64,000 nt of DNA. Origin: Hyphomonadaceae bacterium (GTDB taxonomy: Bacteria > Pseudomonadota > Alphaproteobacteria > Caulobacterales > Aquidulcibacteraceae). Of this stretch, positions 52,257 through 62,578 are shown piece by piece; position 1 is the stretch's first letter; each line of letters opens with the position of its first letter. The notes beneath the pieces are model-generated. The model was not told the DNA's origin. It did not search any database and saw only the letters and a program-made list of their open reading frames with translations. The stretch spans positions 1 through 64,000 of the forward strand of contig JAEUMT010000042.1 of assembly GCA_016791365.1 (NCBI GenBank). The letters run 5' to 3'. Both the position numbers and the translations under genes were made by a program.

Positions 52257-52768
52257 CGAAGAAGCAGCGTGACCTCACTACGGACGAGAAAAAGCTCTGG
52301 CGACGTGTCGCCGCGAGTGTGAAGGCGCGCAGGCCGTTGTCGGTCGACACGGACGACGCGGAAGAGCCGCCGCCAGTGAAACGTGTTGCGGCTCGCATCG
52401 GCCCGAAGATTGCTGTGCCGGCGCCAGCTCGGGCGAAGTCCGCACCGCCGCCGCAAGATCGTGGCAACGAGAAGCGTGTTCGCCGCGGCAAGCTCGACAT
52501 TGGCGGCAGCCTTGATCTGCATGGTCATACCCAGGAAAGCGGGCGCGGGGCGCTTTTGCGTTTTCTGCGCTTGGCGCAGGCGCGCGGAGACCGGACGGTC
52601 ATCGTGATCACCGGCGTGGGGCGCGGCGGCGAGGGGGTCCTGAAGCGCCGTTTCCCTGAATGGGTCGCCGAGCGTGACATGAGGGCGTTCGTTTCCGGGT
52701 TCGCGCCGGCGCATCGCGCGCATGGCGGCGCGGGAGCCTTCTACGTGTTTCTAAAGCGCGCGCACTGA
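52253..52768 (+). CDS. Smr/MutS2 domain protein
   Basis: A 171-residue protein. A basic Pro-rich N-half precedes the Smr domain (residues ~85-171) with SLDLHGHTQ (LDxH) and VIVITGVGRGGEGVL (TGxG), the nuclease/RNA-binding signature. The start is GTG 52253, overlapping the timA stop. In many relatives an mltA gene separates timA and smr; it is absent here. Confidence 0.92.
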   Translation: MTKKQRDLTTDEKKLWRRVAASVKARRPLSVDTDDAEEPPPVKRVAARIGPKIAVPAPARAKSAPPPQDRGNEKRVRRGKLDIGGSLDLHGHTQESGRGALLRFLRLAQARGDRTVIVITGVGRGGEGVLKRRFPEWVAERDMRAFVSGFAPAHRAHGGAGAFYVFLKRAH

Positions 52769-52909
52769 AACCTCTGCTTAAGCAAGATCACCGGCGTGTT
52801 GACGAAAAACACGCATAAGCGCGTGTAATTATGAGCATTTTTAGTTCGCGCTAACCAAACATCCGCAAGGCTCTCTCGCGCGCGTGCGGTTTGCACGTCT
52901 GGAGCGGCG
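52769..52909. promoter_or_regulatory. Promoter region of the EAL gene
   Basis: A 141-bp gap. It holds TTGACG (about 52799), a hairpin ACACGC/GCGTGT around 52808-52826, an AT-rich patch, and the symmetric half-sites TTAG-N6-CTAA near 52841-52855, which weakly resemble a CtrA site. No promoter could be assigned with certainty. Confidence 0.3.
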
Positions 52910-55021
52910 ATGAATTTGCGCTTGCCAAAGATTGCGAGCCTCCACGGCCCACGCGGGCTGCGCGCGCGCGCGGTCGCGTTCACGGCCGCGTTGATGGCGC
53001 TGACGGCGGCGGTTTCCGCGGCCATCGTTATCTTTGGCGCCCAAACCGAAGGCGAACGCCAGCAAATCAGCATCGCCAATGACCTAACGGAGCATTTGGC
53101 CTCGCGAGCTGGCGATGTGATGGCGCGGGGAAATACGCGCGTTCTTGAGATGATGATTCAGGGCTCGACCCAGCAGCGCAATGTTCGCAGCATCTCGATC
53201 CGTGACGGGGCAGGGCGCGTATTGGCGCAGGCGGGCGGAAGCGACGCTGACAACGCCATGATGGCGGCGCTGACTGAGCGCGCTATCGCGGGCCGCACAA
53301 CGGTGCATGCGCGCAACGTGGACGGCGTTGTTACAGTCGCTGCGCCTGTTATCCGCGAAGGCCAACTGATTGGCGTTGCGATCCGTATGTGGGAGCGTGA
53401 CGCCTACAAATTCGACGCCGTGCCCTCGCTGGCGCCGTTCCTCCTGATCGTTGCGTGCCTGGCGTTGGCGGCGATACCGCTCACCTCGCACGCCGTTCGC
53501 CGCGCGATTGCGCCGTTGGATGAACTGGCGCGCTATGCGCAAAGGGTCGGCGAGCAAGGGCAGGCGGCGCCCATCACCATCCGCACCGGCGATGAGTTCG
53601 AGACCCTCGCGAATGCGTTCAACGCGATGACCGGACGCCTCGATGCGTCGATGCGACAGGTTCAGGAAATCGCGTTCGTCGATCCGGTGACGCGGTTGCC
53701 GAACCAGGACCGTTTCATCCGCGAAGTCGACTACTTCATTCTGCAAAGTGCGGCGGCGAAGGAAACGGCGGCCGTCATCGTTATCGACCTGACCCGCTTG
53801 CCGCGCCTGTTGCAGACGCTGGACCCGGATGCGGCGCGCGAGTTCTTGCGTGCTGTGGCCGATCGTTTCGTTTCGGCGGTTCGGACGGTCGATCGCGTGG
53901 TGCGCGTTCGCGGGCAGGGTGAGCGCCAGGCGATCCCCGCGCGCCTTGGTCCATCGGAATTCGGCGTGCTTGCGCCGGATCTGGCCTCTGCATCCGATGC
54001 CGCGCGATTCGCTCAACATTTGAACGCTGCCCTGGATCAGCCGTTCGACTGGCGCGGTCATAAGCTGACGCTTGGCGCGTGCTGCGGCGTTGCCCTGGCG
54101 CCGCGCGATGGGAATGACGCTGATGCCGCCATCCGTCATGCGCGCATGGCGACGGTTGCGGCGCATTCGGCGCCGGCGCGGGTCAAGGTCTATACTCAGT
54201 CGCTGGACCGCGAAGCGGTGGCGCGTCTAACGCTGGAGCGTGAAATGCGCGGTGCGTTGGAGCGCAACGAGTTTCGTGCCTATTTCCAACCGAAGATCAA
54301 TCTCCATACCGGCCGCATCGAAGCGTGCGAAGCGCTGGCGCGGTGGATCCGTCCCGACCGCACGATCATTAGCCCCGGCCGTTTTATACCTGTCGCCGAA
54401 GAGAGCGGGCTGATTGGCGCGCTGTCTGACGCCATTATGCGTGAGGCGTGCTGGAAAGCGGCGTCTTGGGCGCGGGCAGGGCAGCCGGTTAAGGTCGCCG
54501 TAAACGTCTCGGCCTTGCAGTTTAAGAGCGACCGGTTTTCGGAGAACGTGTTGCGGGTCGTGGCGCACGCCGGGCTTGCACCGCAGAATCTGGAGCTCGA
54601 GATCACCGAATCCGTAGTGATGGCGGATCCGGATCGGGCGCTGCGAATAATTAAGCCGCTGCGCGATGCGGGCGTTCGCTTGGCGATCGACGACTTTGGC
54701 TGCGGCCATTCCAGTCTCGCGGCGCTTTCAAAACTGCCGTTTGATGTCATCAAGATCGACCAGCAGTTCATCCGCGCGCTCGAGCGGGGCGACAATCAAT
54801 CCGCGGCGATCATTGAAATGATTCTGGCGCTTGCGCGGACGCTCAATATGGAAATTGTCGCCGAAGGCGTCGAGCGGCGTGAAGATATGGAATTCATGGC
54901 GGCGCGTGGGTGCCATTGGATCCAGGGTTTCCTATTCGGCGCGGCGGTTTCAGCGCCCGAATTCGCCGAATTGCTGCGCCGCCAATCCGGCGCCGACGTC
55001 AGCGCCGAAGACGCGGCTTGA
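52910..55021 (+). CDS. c-di-GMP phosphodiesterase: HAMP, degenerate GGDEF, EAL
   Basis: A 703-residue inner-membrane protein. There are two membrane segments (~22-44 and ~175-195) around a periplasmic sensor domain, a HAMP segment (~200-250), a GGDEF domain whose signature is GPSEF at 347-351, so it is probably catalytically dead, and an EAL domain. The EAL residues look intact: Glu474 in EAL, NVSALQF, EITES, Asp594-Asp595 (AIDDFGCG), Lys615 (VIKID) and AEGVE. It should hydrolyse c-di-GMP, possibly with GTP sensing through the GGDEF part. The signal and targets are unknown. Confidence 0.93.
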   Translation: MNLRLPKIASLHGPRGLRARAVAFTAALMALTAAVSAAIVIFGAQTEGERQQISIANDLTEHLASRAGDVMARGNTRVLEMMIQGSTQQRNVRSISIRDGAGRVLAQAGGSDADNAMMAALTERAIAGRTTVHARNVDGVVTVAAPVIREGQLIGVAIRMWERDAYKFDAVPSLAPFLLIVACLALAAIPLTSHAVRRAIAPLDELARYAQRVGEQGQAAPITIRTGDEFETLANAFNAMTGRLDASMRQVQEIAFVDPVTRLPNQDRFIREVDYFILQSAAAKETAAVIVIDLTRLPRLLQTLDPDAAREFLRAVADRFVSAVRTVDRVVRVRGQGERQAIPARLGPSEFGVLAPDLASASDAARFAQHLNAALDQPFDWRGHKLTLGACCGVALAPRDGNDADAAIRHARMATVAAHSAPARVKVYTQSLDREAVARLTLEREMRGALERNEFRAYFQPKINLHTGRIEACEALARWIRPDRTIISPGRFIPVAEESGLIGALSDAIMREACWKAASWARAGQPVKVAVNVSALQFKSDRFSENVLRVVAHAGLAPQNLELEITESVVMADPDRALRIIKPLRDAGVRLAIDDFGCGHSSLAALSKLPFDVIKIDQQFIRALERGDNQSAAIIEMILALARTLNMEIVAEGVERREDMEFMAARGCHWIQGFLFGAAVSAPEFAELLRRQSGADVSAEDAA

Positions 55022-55052
55022 TCGGCGGCTTAAGCTCCGCCACATCAGAGCC

Positions 55053-55598
55053 ATGAGTGATCAGCCAGGGTGGCACGGCACCACCATTGTGTGTGTGCGC
55101 AAAGGCAAGACGGTTGTGATTGCCGGGGACGGGCAGGTCTCGGCCGGGCCCACGATTCTTAAGGGCAATGCACGAAAGGTGCGCCAGCTCGCGAACGGCG
55201 CGGTGATTGTTGGCTTCGCTGGCGCCACGGCGGACGCGTTCGCGTTGTTCGAGCGGCTTGAGCAAAAGCTGGAACGCTTTCCGAGCCAACTTGCGCGCGC
55301 GTGCGTTGAACTGGCCAAGGATTGGCGCACCGACCGCGCACTTCGCCGGCTCGACGCGATGCTGATCGTGGCGGACAAAGACGAGACGTTGCTGCTTACT
55401 GGCGCGGGCGACGTATTGGAGCCTGAGCATCAAGTGATCGCTGTCGGCTCGGGCGGCAATTTCGCCTTCGCGGCGGCGCGCGCCCTGTACGACCATGTCG
55501 ATGATCCCGAGAGTATCGCGCGCAAGGCGATGGAGATCGCGGCGCAGATATGCGTCTATACGAATGGCAATTTGACGGTGGAGAAGCTGGATGGCTGA
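55053..55598 (+). CDS. hslV: ATP-dependent protease peptidase subunit HslV
   Basis: A 181-residue two-ring peptidase partner of HslU. A short propeptide (MSDQPGWHG) is followed by the catalytic Thr10 ([19 protein letters not shown]), typical of alphaproteobacterial HslV. It has LVKDW-like [15 protein letters not shown] and [18 protein letters not shown]. Its 3' end overlaps the next membrane gene by 8 bases. Confidence 0.96.
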   Translation: MSDQPGWHGTTIVCVRKGKTVVIAGDGQVSAGPTILKGNARKVRQLANGAVIVGFAGATADAFALFERLEQKLERFPSQLARACVELAKDWRTDRALRRLDAMLIVADKDETLLLTGAGDVLEPEHQVIAVGSGGNFAFAAARALYDHVDDPESIARKAMEIAAQICVYTNGNLTVEKLDG

Positions 55599-56778
55599 TC
55601 GCGGCGCATTGGAGGCGGCTGCCGCCGCTGGCGTCATAAATGCTGCGCAGGTTGCGCCGTTGTATGACTTTTTGTCGTCGAGCGCGGCAGGCGTAACGAC
55701 CGCGCCGAGCGGGGAAGAGGATCTTCGCTTCATCCGAAACTTCCACGACGTCTTTCTCGCCATTGGCATCGTGCTGTTGGCTGTGGGTCTCGGGACGGGC
55801 GTTAGCGTTTATGTCGCGACAGCTGGCATTGGCGATGGCGCCGCCAGTGCGATAACGACCGGTGCGCTGTTTGGCGGTTGCGCTGTGATCATGTGGCTGC
55901 TCGGTGAAATCTTCGCGCGCCGCCGCCGTCTCTTTCTGCCAGCAATTGCGATCGTGCTGACGATGACAGTGTTCGCTGTGATCGCGGCCGCGCTGCTTTA
56001 TGTCGGGGTGCTTGTCGGCCGTGGTTTTGACGGCAATGGCTTGGATTTTTCGACGATGCCGCCCGAAGTGCGCGTTGGGATTTTGATCGCCAGCGCCTTT
56101 GGTTTCATTGCGCCGCTTGCGTTTTATGCGCGTTTTCGGCTGCCGTTTTCGCTCGGCTTGGCCGGCGCCGGCGTGGCCGGATTTGTTCTGGTCGCGGCAA
56201 TGACGGCGAACTTCGAGCTCACGATGCAGTATTTGGCGCCGCTGATGCTTGGGCTTGGTCTGTTGCTGTTTCTTGCGGGTGTTGCGTTCGATGCACGCGA
56301 CCCCGCGCGGACGACACGTTACTCAGATAACGGCTTTTGGCTCCATTTCGCGGCGGCGCCGCTCATCCTCAACGGTGCGTTTGGGTTGATTGGCGCGTTG
56401 TTCGGCACGCCTGCGGGCGCGGGGTCGACCGGTGCGTTGGTCATGTCCGCCTCGGGAGATGGGGGCAACGCACCGCTGCACGCAGCAGTCACGCTCGGTG
56501 TCGTCGTCGTGCTTGGCATTGTCTCGCTGCTGATCAATCGGCGGGTGCTTATCGTGTCCACACTGATAACCACCGGCGTCGCGATCGGCATCCTGATGAA
56601 TGCGGTTGGCCTTGGGGCGGGCGCGCTCGCCGCTTCGACATTGATCGCGCTCGGCGCCTTTGTGCTGATTTTGGGTGCGAGCTGGCATCGTGTTCGGCGT
56701 GGCCTGTTGGCTTGGGTGAAGCCGGATGGCGTTTGGGCGCGAATTTTTCCACCCGAGGCGCCGTCCGCAGCGGTCTGA
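55591..56778 (+). CDS. Multi-span membrane protein, DUF2157-like
   Basis: A 395-residue protein: an N-terminal cytosolic segment (residues ~1-50) precedes about ten hydrophobic helices. The opening ([18 protein letters not shown], then [20 protein letters not shown]) resembles DUF2157-type membrane proteins, but I am not certain of the family. It is inserted between hslV and hslU with tight coupling to hslV, which would normally be adjacent. A functional link to the protease is possible and untested. Confidence 0.78.
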   Translation: MADRGALEAAAAAGVINAAQVAPLYDFLSSSAAGVTTAPSGEEDLRFIRNFHDVFLAIGIVLLAVGLGTGVSVYVATAGIGDGAASAITTGALFGGCAVIMWLLGEIFARRRRLFLPAIAIVLTMTVFAVIAAALLYVGVLVGRGFDGNGLDFSTMPPEVRVGILIASAFGFIAPLAFYARFRLPFSLGLAGAGVAGFVLVAAMTANFELTMQYLAPLMLGLGLLLFLAGVAFDARDPARTTRYSDNGFWLHFAAAPLILNGAFGLIGALFGTPAGAGSTGALVMSASGDGGNAPLHAAVTLGVVVVLGIVSLLINRRVLIVSTLITTGVAIGILMNAVGLGAGALAASTLIALGAFVLILGASWHRVRRGLLAWVKPDGVWARIFPPEAPSAAV

Positions 56779-56867
56779 TCGCAGTCGGCGAGCGCTCCGA
56801 CGAAGTGCGTTGATCGACGAGACGCCGCACTTCACGTTCGGGCTCGTCGCGCCTAGATCAGGCGTGC

Positions 56868-58172
56868 ATGACCCATTTTTCTCCTCGCGAAATCGTCTCA
56901 GAGCTTGATCGCTTCATCGTAGGTCAAAACGACGCCAAGCGGGCGGTGGCGATCGCGCTGCGCAATCGTTGGCGGCGCAAGCAATTGCCTGAAAATCTCC
57001 GCGAGGAGGTGACGCCGAAGAACATTCTGATGATCGGTCCAACGGGCGTTGGCAAAACCGAGATCGCGCGGCGGCTGGCGAAGCTTGCGGGCGCGCCGTT
57101 CCTCAAAGTCGAGGCGACGAAATTCACGGAGGTTGGCTATGTCGGGCGCGACGTTGAGCAGATCATTCGTGATCTAGCCGAAGTGGCGCTGAACATGGCG
57201 CGTGAGCGGCGCCGCCGTGAAGTCCGCGCCCGCGCCGAGTCCGCCGCGGAAGAACGCGTGCTCGACGCGCTAGTGGGGCAGGGTTCAAGCGCGGCGACGA
57301 GAGAGTCCTTCCGCAAGAAACTTCGCAATAGCGAGCTCGGATCCTCCGCCGTCGAAATAGATGTTGAAGATAATGCAGGCCCTATGGGCGGCCTCGATAT
57401 TCCCGGCCAACCGGGCGTCGGCGTCGTCAATATCGGCGAGATTTTCGGCAAGGCATTCGGGAAGCGCACAAAGCGTGTGCGTATGACCGTGGATGAAGCA
57501 TATGAGCCCTTGATCCGGGAAGAGAGCGACAAGCTCATCGATCAGGACACGCTGACGAAGGAAGCGCTCGCGCTTACGGCCGAAGATGGAATCGTCTTTC
57601 TGGATGAGATCGACAAAATCGCGTCGCGATCCGAGCGCGTGGGCGGCGGCGATGTGAGCCGCGAAGGCGTGCAGCGGGATTTGTTGCCCCTGATCGAAGG
57701 CACAATCGTCACGACCAAGCATGGGCCGGTGAAAACGGATCACATCCTCTTCATTGCGTCAGGCGCATTTCACGTTTCGAAGCCCTCCGATCTGCTGCCG
57801 GAATTACAGGGTCGCCTGCCGATCCGCGTCGAACTGCAGGCGCTGACCCGTGATGATTTCCGGCGCATTCTTACCGAGCCCGAAGCCAGTCTCGTCACCC
57901 AGTACAAGGCGCTGATGAAAACCGAAGGCGTAACGCTCGACATTACCGACGAGGCCGTGGAGGCGATTGCCGGCATTGCCGCGGATGTGAACAGCACGGT
58001 CGAAAACATCGGCGCACGCCGTTTACACACGGTGATGGAGCGGATGCTCGATGAGATCAGTTATTCCGCGCCGGATCGAAACGGAGAAACCGTGAAAATC
58101 GACGCCGAGTACGTGCGGACGCATGTCGGCAATCTCGCCAAGAACGCCGATCTGAGCCGCTTCATCCTCTAG
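56868..58172 (+). CDS. hslU: ATP-dependent protease ATPase subunit HslU
   Basis: A 434-residue AAA+ unfoldase. It has Walker A GPTGVGKT at 57-64, the pore loop [10 protein letters not shown], Walker B FLDEID (Asp246), a normal I-domain in between, sensor [18 protein letters not shown] and the HslV-activating C-terminal tail ending SRFIL. Start ATG 56868. The TAG stop shares CTAG with the convergent kinase. Confidence 0.97.
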   Translation: MTHFSPREIVSELDRFIVGQNDAKRAVAIALRNRWRRKQLPENLREEVTPKNILMIGPTGVGKTEIARRLAKLAGAPFLKVEATKFTEVGYVGRDVEQIIRDLAEVALNMARERRRREVRARAESAAEERVLDALVGQGSSAATRESFRKKLRNSELGSSAVEIDVEDNAGPMGGLDIPGQPGVGVVNIGEIFGKAFGKRTKRVRMTVDEAYEPLIREESDKLIDQDTLTKEALALTAEDGIVFLDEIDKIASRSERVGGGDVSREGVQRDLLPLIEGTIVTTKHGPVKTDHILFIASGAFHVSKPSDLLPELQGRLPIRVELQALTRDDFRRILTEPEASLVTQYKALMKTEGVTLDITDEAVEAIAGIAADVNSTVENIGARRLHTVMERMLDEISYSAPDRNGETVKIDAEYVRTHVGNLAKNADLSRFIL

Positions 58173-59167
58173 ACTTTGAGGCCGCGCTGTTGTGCCAACT
58201 CGCGGAGGTTGGTCTCCGGACGTGGGCCCATGTGCGAGATCACTTCGGCGGCCGCGAGAGACGCCAGCGCGCCGCATTCCGCGAGGGATAGTTTGCGGGC
58301 GTGGCCGTACAAGAAGCCGGCGGCGTATTGATCGCCGGCGCCCGTTGTATCGACGACTTTTGAAACGGGAAACGCTTTGACTTCGACCGTTTCACTGTCG
58401 GTCGCAATCAGTGAGCCGTGTTCGGAGCGCGTTACCGCGACAAGCGGGCAGGCTTTGCGCGCGGCGGCAAGCGCATCGCCGAGATCTTTGCTCTCGAAGA
58501 GAGAGAGAATTTCTTGCTCATTGCAGAACAGAATGTTGACGTGACCACTTACGAGGTGACGGAAGCTGTCGCGGTGGCGATCAACGCAGAACGTGTCCGA
58601 AAGCGTGAGCGAAACCTTGCGGCCCGCGGCGCGCGCGATTTCCGCGGCGCGGACGAAAGCGGCCTTCGCCTCATCGCGATCGAAGAGATAGCCTTCCAGA
58701 AAGAGCGTTTCGCCGGCTTCGATGAGCTTGGCGTCGAGGTCTGCGGCGCCGAGGAGGGTGGACGCGCCAAGATAGGTGTTCATGGAACGCTGACCGTCCT
58801 CGGTGACGACGATCAGGCTGCGGGCCGTGCCGGGCGGGCCAGACCGCGGGGTAGTATCGAAGGTGACGCCGGCGGCGCGAAATTCTTTCGTGAACTGCGC
58901 GCCAAGCGCGTCGTCTGACACTTTGCCGATGTAGCCGGTCTTGCCGCCGAAACTTGCGATCCCGGTGACGGTGTTGGCGGCTGAACCGCCCGCCGCCACG
59001 ACCGGATCGGTGAGGCGCGACGTCAGGTGTTCGGCGCGCGCTTCGTCGATCAGCGTCATCGCGCCCTTGGTGATGCCTTCTTCGGCCAGAAAGGCGTCCG
59101 AGACAGGCTTCAAGACGTCGATGATGGCGTTGCCGACCGCAACGACGTCGTAGGTCGAGGTTGTCAT
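58169..59167 (-). CDS. PfkB-family kinase, adenosine-kinase-like
   Basis: A 332-residue ribokinase-fold kinase. It has [12 protein letters not shown], the substrate loop [18 protein letters not shown], the lid region and the catalytic [16 protein letters not shown] (PfkB signature 2, Asp base). This group is usually annotated adenosine kinase in alphaproteobacteria; another nucleoside or sugar substrate is possible. ATG 59167 starts the typical N-terminus. Confidence 0.92.
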   Translation of the reverse strand: MTTSTYDVVAVGNAIIDVLKPVSDAFLAEEGITKGAMTLIDEARAEHLTSRLTDPVVAAGGSAANTVTGIASFGGKTGYIGKVSDDALGAQFTKEFRAAGVTFDTTPRSGPPGTARSLIVVTEDGQRSMNTYLGASTLLGAADLDAKLIEAGETLFLEGYLFDRDEAKAAFVRAAEIARAAGRKVSLTLSDTFCVDRHRDSFRHLVSGHVNILFCNEQEILSLFESKDLGDALAAARKACPLVAVTRSEHGSLIATDSETVEVKAFPVSKVVDTTGAGDQYAAGFLYGHARKLSLAECGALASLAAAEVISHMGPRPETNLRELAQQRGLKV

Positions 59168-59257
59168 AATGTAATCCTTGGAATTGTGGCGTTTAAGCGC
59201 GCGCAGTCCGCGTGGCAAGCATTGCGGCGAAGCGCTGGCGGCGGCACATTCGCGCGC

Positions 59258-59656
59258 ATGCGATTCATAGCCTCTCTTGCGGCTTTACTGCTGCTCAGCG
59301 CCTGCGCCACCGCGCCGCCTTCGTCTCCGTCATCCGCAGCAACTTCAAGCGCGCCGAGCGCTGCGGCTGCGACTTCCACTCGTCAAGCGCAGCTTCTGCG
59401 TGCGGCCGGCGGTGCCGATGCGCCAACCCAACAAGAGGTCGAGCGTCTATTTGGCGCCGCTGATATTACGCGCCAGGAGGGAGCGGGCGCGGCGCTGACG
59501 TATCGTTTTTCCAACTGCGCGCTGCTGCTCTTGTTTGCCGCGGATGGACGCAACACGATGCGCCTGAGCGAGGCGCATCCAAGCGCGCGACGCGCCGGCG
59601 CGACCACGCCTTCGCTCGATCAATGCGCGGGCGAAGCCGCAACAGCGCGTCGCTGA
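59258..59656 (+). CDS. Small putative lipoprotein, unknown
   Basis: A 132-residue protein. It has signal and lipobox (MRFIASLAALLLLSAC), a Ser/Ala/Pro linker, then a domain with LRAAGGADAPTQQEVERLFGAADITRQEGAG and a final Cys. The repeated LFGAADITRQEGAGAALTY segment suggests a small alpha/beta domain similar to outer-membrane lipoprotein domains of the BamE/SmpA kind, but this is only a resemblance. Its TGA overlaps the next ATG (TGATG). Confidence 0.75.
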   Translation: MRFIASLAALLLLSACATAPPSSPSSAATSSAPSAAAATSTRQAQLLRAAGGADAPTQQEVERLFGAADITRQEGAGAALTYRFSNCALLLLFAADGRNTMRLSEAHPSARRAGATTPSLDQCAGEAATARR

Positions 59657-60537
59657 TGGCTCGCGTCGCGTATCTTACGGGCCGCTCATATCGCGGTAGG
59701 CCTTTAGGGCCTGGTGTGGTCCCGCAGCTTGAAGAAAAGAGTCGTGATCTCATCCTTGCCGCGGGCAAGAGGCGCGGCATTGAGTTTGAAGTGGTGTATT
59801 GGGACGAGATGGATCTGCCCCAACGCGGGTTCGATCTCGCGGTGATCCGCACGACTTGGGATTATACCGAGCGCGCGGAGCAATTCCTGTCGGTGCTTGA
59901 ATTGCATGAGAGCAACGGGCTGCGCGTCTGCAATCCTTCGCAGGTCGTGCGCTGGAATATGCGCAAGACGTATCTGCAAGAGCTCGGGCCGTCGGCTATC
60001 GAAACGGTTTGGACCGACAGGCCGGATGCGCATGCGGTCTCGCAGGCTTTTGATGCGCTGGATGCATCGGAAGTGGTGCTGAAGCCGCAAGTAGGCGCCG
60101 GTTCGGTGCGGACCGTGCGGTTGAAGCGCAATGCGTGGAGCGCGGCGGACTTGATCGATGGTCCGACTGGGCCGGCGATGATCCAGCCGTATCTGCGGGC
60201 GATTGAGACGGAAGGGGAGCGTTCGCTCTTCTGGTTTGGCGGCGCGTATTCTCATGCGGTGCGCAAGGTGCCCGCCGCTGGTGATTGGCTGGCAAATGTT
60301 TCCGGTGCGCGGTTCGTGGCGGAGGCGCCGCCCGCGGCCGCGATTGAAGCGGCTGAGGCGGCGCGCGCGAGAGCGCCAAAGGACTTGCTCTATGTCCGGA
60401 TTGATCTGGTGCTTGGCGACGACGGTGCGTGGCGCGTCATCGAGATCGAGGCGATCGAGCCTTATCTCTTTTTGGATTTTGCACCCGAGGGCGCTGACGT
60501 TTTCGTCGGCGCTATCGCGCGCGTCTTGGGCGTGTAG
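59656..60537 (+). CDS. ATP-grasp family ligase, RimK/glutathione-synthetase-like
   Basis: A 293-residue enzyme. Its layout (MARVAYLTGRSYRG ... LAVIRTTWDYTERAEQFLSVL ... VVLKPQVGAGSVRTVRL ... IEIEAIEPYLFLDFAP) fits the ATP-grasp fold of small ligases such as the cycloserine-pathway DcsG type. The substrate is unknown. The last 76 bases overlap the 3' end of nth on the other strand. Confidence 0.85.
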   Translation: MARVAYLTGRSYRGRPLGPGVVPQLEEKSRDLILAAGKRRGIEFEVVYWDEMDLPQRGFDLAVIRTTWDYTERAEQFLSVLELHESNGLRVCNPSQVVRWNMRKTYLQELGPSAIETVWTDRPDAHAVSQAFDALDASEVVLKPQVGAGSVRTVRLKRNAWSAADLIDGPTGPAMIQPYLRAIETEGERSLFWFGGAYSHAVRKVPAAGDWLANVSGARFVAEAPPAAAIEAAEAARARAPKDLLYVRIDLVLGDDGAWRVIEIEAIEPYLFLDFAPEGADVFVGAIARVLGV

Positions 60538-61160
60538 AGGCAAATATCGGCGATCACGCAGCGCGGGCATTCGGGTTTGCGCGCGAGGCACGTGTAGCGG
60601 CCGTGCAGGATCAGCCAATGATGCGCGCCGTGGAGATACTTCTCCGGCGTGATGCGCATAAGCTGGCTCTCGACTTCGGCGGGCGTTTTGCCATCGGCGA
60701 GTCCGGTGCGGTTGGCGACGCGAAAGACGTGTGTGTCGACGGCGATGGTGCCTTCGCCGAAAATTTCCATCAGAACGACGTTCGCGGTTTTGCGGCCGAC
60801 GCCGGGAAGAGCTTCGAGCGCCTCGCGATCGCGCGGGACCTCGCCGTGGTGCTCGTCGATCAGTGCTTGTGAAAGCGCGATGACGTTTTTGGCTTTGTTG
60901 CGCCAAAGTCCGATGGTCTTGATGTGGTCCGCGACTTTTTCTTCGCCCAGCTTCAGCATTTTCTTCGGCGTGTCGGCGAGTTGAAACAGCGGCCCTGTGG
61001 CGCGGTTGACGCCTTTGTCTGTCGCTTGGGCCGAGAGAACGACGGCCACCAGCAGAGTGTATGGGTTCGTGTACTCCAGTTCCGTCTTCGGATCGGGGCG
61101 GACGTGGGCGAGGCGGGAATAAAGTTCTTCCGCTTTGGCTTTGGTCAGGCGCTTAGCCAC
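60462..61160 (-). CDS. nth: Endonuclease III
   Basis: A 232-residue bifunctional DNA glycosylase/AP lyase for oxidised pyrimidines. It has the helix-hairpin-helix LPGVGRKTANVVL with catalytic Lys124, Asp142 in VDTHVFRV, and the 4Fe-4S motif Cys-x6-Cys-x2-Cys-x5-Cys (CLARKPECPRCVIADIC). The start is GTG 61160 with AAGGGGA upstream; no ATG fits the family N-terminus. The basic tail overlaps the ATP-grasp gene. Confidence 0.95.
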   Translation of the reverse strand: MAKRLTKAKAEELYSRLAHVRPDPKTELEYTNPYTLLVAVVLSAQATDKGVNRATGPLFQLADTPKKMLKLGEEKVADHIKTIGLWRNKAKNVIALSQALIDEHHGEVPRDREALEALPGVGRKTANVVLMEIFGEGTIAVDTHVFRVANRTGLADGKTPAEVESQLMRITPEKYLHGAHHWLILHGRYTCLARKPECPRCVIADICLYTPKTRAIAPTKTSAPSGAKSKKR

Positions 61161-61208
61161 GTGTTGTCGTCCCCTTGGCAGCCGAAGCGGCGGGTCTAAG
61201 CTTAGCGT

Positions 61209-61727
61209 GTGACGCCGCACTGGGAACGCTCGCCCGACGCTCCGGCTCTGGAAGAGCCGCTTTTGATGGACGCTGTGCTGCGTCCACATCGCAGCCTCAG
61301 CCTCAAGGCGTTCAAGTTCATGTTGCTTGCGGTGATCGCGGTGAATGCCGCGGTGGCGATCTTCTTCTGGGTCCAGGGCGCGTTTCCGGTAGCGGGCTTC
61401 CTGGGGCTCGACGTTCTGGCGCTATGGCTGGCGTTTCGGTTGAATTATCGGACGGGGCAGGCGGCCGAGTACGTCCGGATTGCGCCAGGACAGGTCCATG
61501 TGGCGGCCGTTGACCGGAACGGCGTCACGATACATTGGGTGCTCAATCCGATTTGGGCGCGGGTGATCCGTGATGGGCGCGGCGTGCTCATTCGCGAACG
61601 TGAGGGGCAGATGCGGCTCGGTGCGTTCCTGTCGCCGAAGGAGTGCGAGGGGTTTGCGCAGGCGTTGAGCTTGGCGCTGAGCAAGGCGAAACGCGGTTAC
61701 AATCCGAGCACGTCGCGCATCGAGTAG
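61209..61727 (+). CDS. DUF2244 domain membrane protein
   Basis: A 172-residue protein with two central membrane segments (~36-78) and a soluble C-domain. It starts MTPHWERSPDAPALEEP and has LDAVL-type DAVLRPHRSLSLKAF, typical of DUF2244, often found next to nth in alphaproteobacteria. The function is unknown. The start is GTG 61209; the ATG at 61266 is a possible shorter start. The 3' end overlaps dapB by 31 bases. Confidence 0.85.
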   Translation: MTPHWERSPDAPALEEPLLMDAVLRPHRSLSLKAFKFMLLAVIAVNAAVAIFFWVQGAFPVAGFLGLDVLALWLAFRLNYRTGQAAEYVRIAPGQVHVAAVDRNGVTIHWVLNPIWARVIRDGRGVLIREREGQMRLGAFLSPKECEGFAQALSLALSKAKRGYNPSTSRIE

Positions 61728-62503
61728 AGGCCCGGCGGTTTCTTCGCGACCCAGAGCGCGGCAGCGAGCGCGCCGTCAGCGAAAACCGCACGATCTGACG
61801 CGCGATGCGAGAGAGTCACGGTTTCACGTTCTGCGATGAAGCGGACGTCGTGATCGCCCACTATGCCGCCGCCGCGAATGGCGGAAAAGCCGATGCCGCC
61901 TTCTTTGCGCTCGCCGGTGATGCCGTCGTGCGGCTTGAGGCGGGTGTCGGAGAGTTTCACGTTGCGGCCGTGAGCTGCGGCCTCGCCAAGAAGGAGAGCG
62001 GTGCCTGAGGGCGCGTCGACCTTGCGGCGATGATGCGCTTCGGTGATCTCGATGTCCCATTCGGGGCCGAGGCGTTGCGCGGCTTGTTCGACGAGCGCGG
62101 CCAGGAGAGTCACGCCCAGGCTGAAATTGCCGGCGCGGACGATGGCGATACGTTTGGCGTGTTCGGCGATTCTCGTTTCCTGATCCGGGGTGAGGCCGGT
62201 TGTGCCGACGATGGCGGCCTTGACGGGGGTGCCGACGAGCGCGTCGAGCGCTGCTACCGTGCCTTCGGGCGAGGTGAAATCGATCCAGACTTCGGCTTTG
62301 TCGGCGGCGAGGTTCGCGGTCTCGGAAGTGTTCATCATCAAAGGCGCGACGCCGGCCAGTGCGCCCAGATCGATGCCAAGGAATTGGCCGTCGCTGCGCT
62401 CGGTGCCGCCGCAGATTGAAAAGCGCGGATCGCGCGATGCGGCGCGAACCAGCGCGCGACCCATGCGGCCGCCCGCGCCTGCGATAGCGATGGAAAGTGT
62501 CAT
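61697..62503 (-). CDS. dapB: 4-hydroxy-tetrahydrodipicolinate reductase
   Basis: A 268-residue NAD(P)H enzyme of lysine/DAP synthesis. It has the nucleotide loop GAGGRMGRAL (from residue 9), and the catalytic signature EAHHRRKVDAPSGTAL. GAGGAAACCC precedes ATG 62503; two earlier in-frame ATGs (62539, 62515) are less likely. It lies 75 bases after dnaJ. Confidence 0.96.
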   Translation of the reverse strand: MTLSIAIAGAGGRMGRALVRAASRDPRFSICGGTERSDGQFLGIDLGALAGVAPLMMNTSETANLAADKAEVWIDFTSPEGTVAALDALVGTPVKAAIVGTTGLTPDQETRIAEHAKRIAIVRAGNFSLGVTLLAALVEQAAQRLGPEWDIEITEAHHRRKVDAPSGTALLLGEAAAHGRNVKLSDTRLKPHDGITGERKEGGIGFSAIRGGGIVGDHDVRFIAERETVTLSHRASDRAVFADGALAAALWVAKKPPGLYSMRDVLGL

Positions 62504-62578
62504 GGGTTTCCTCATGGACTTTCGCCGCTTCGGCGGCAAGCTCGAGGAGGCGCGTTTGCGTGAGGATGCCCGGCTTTG

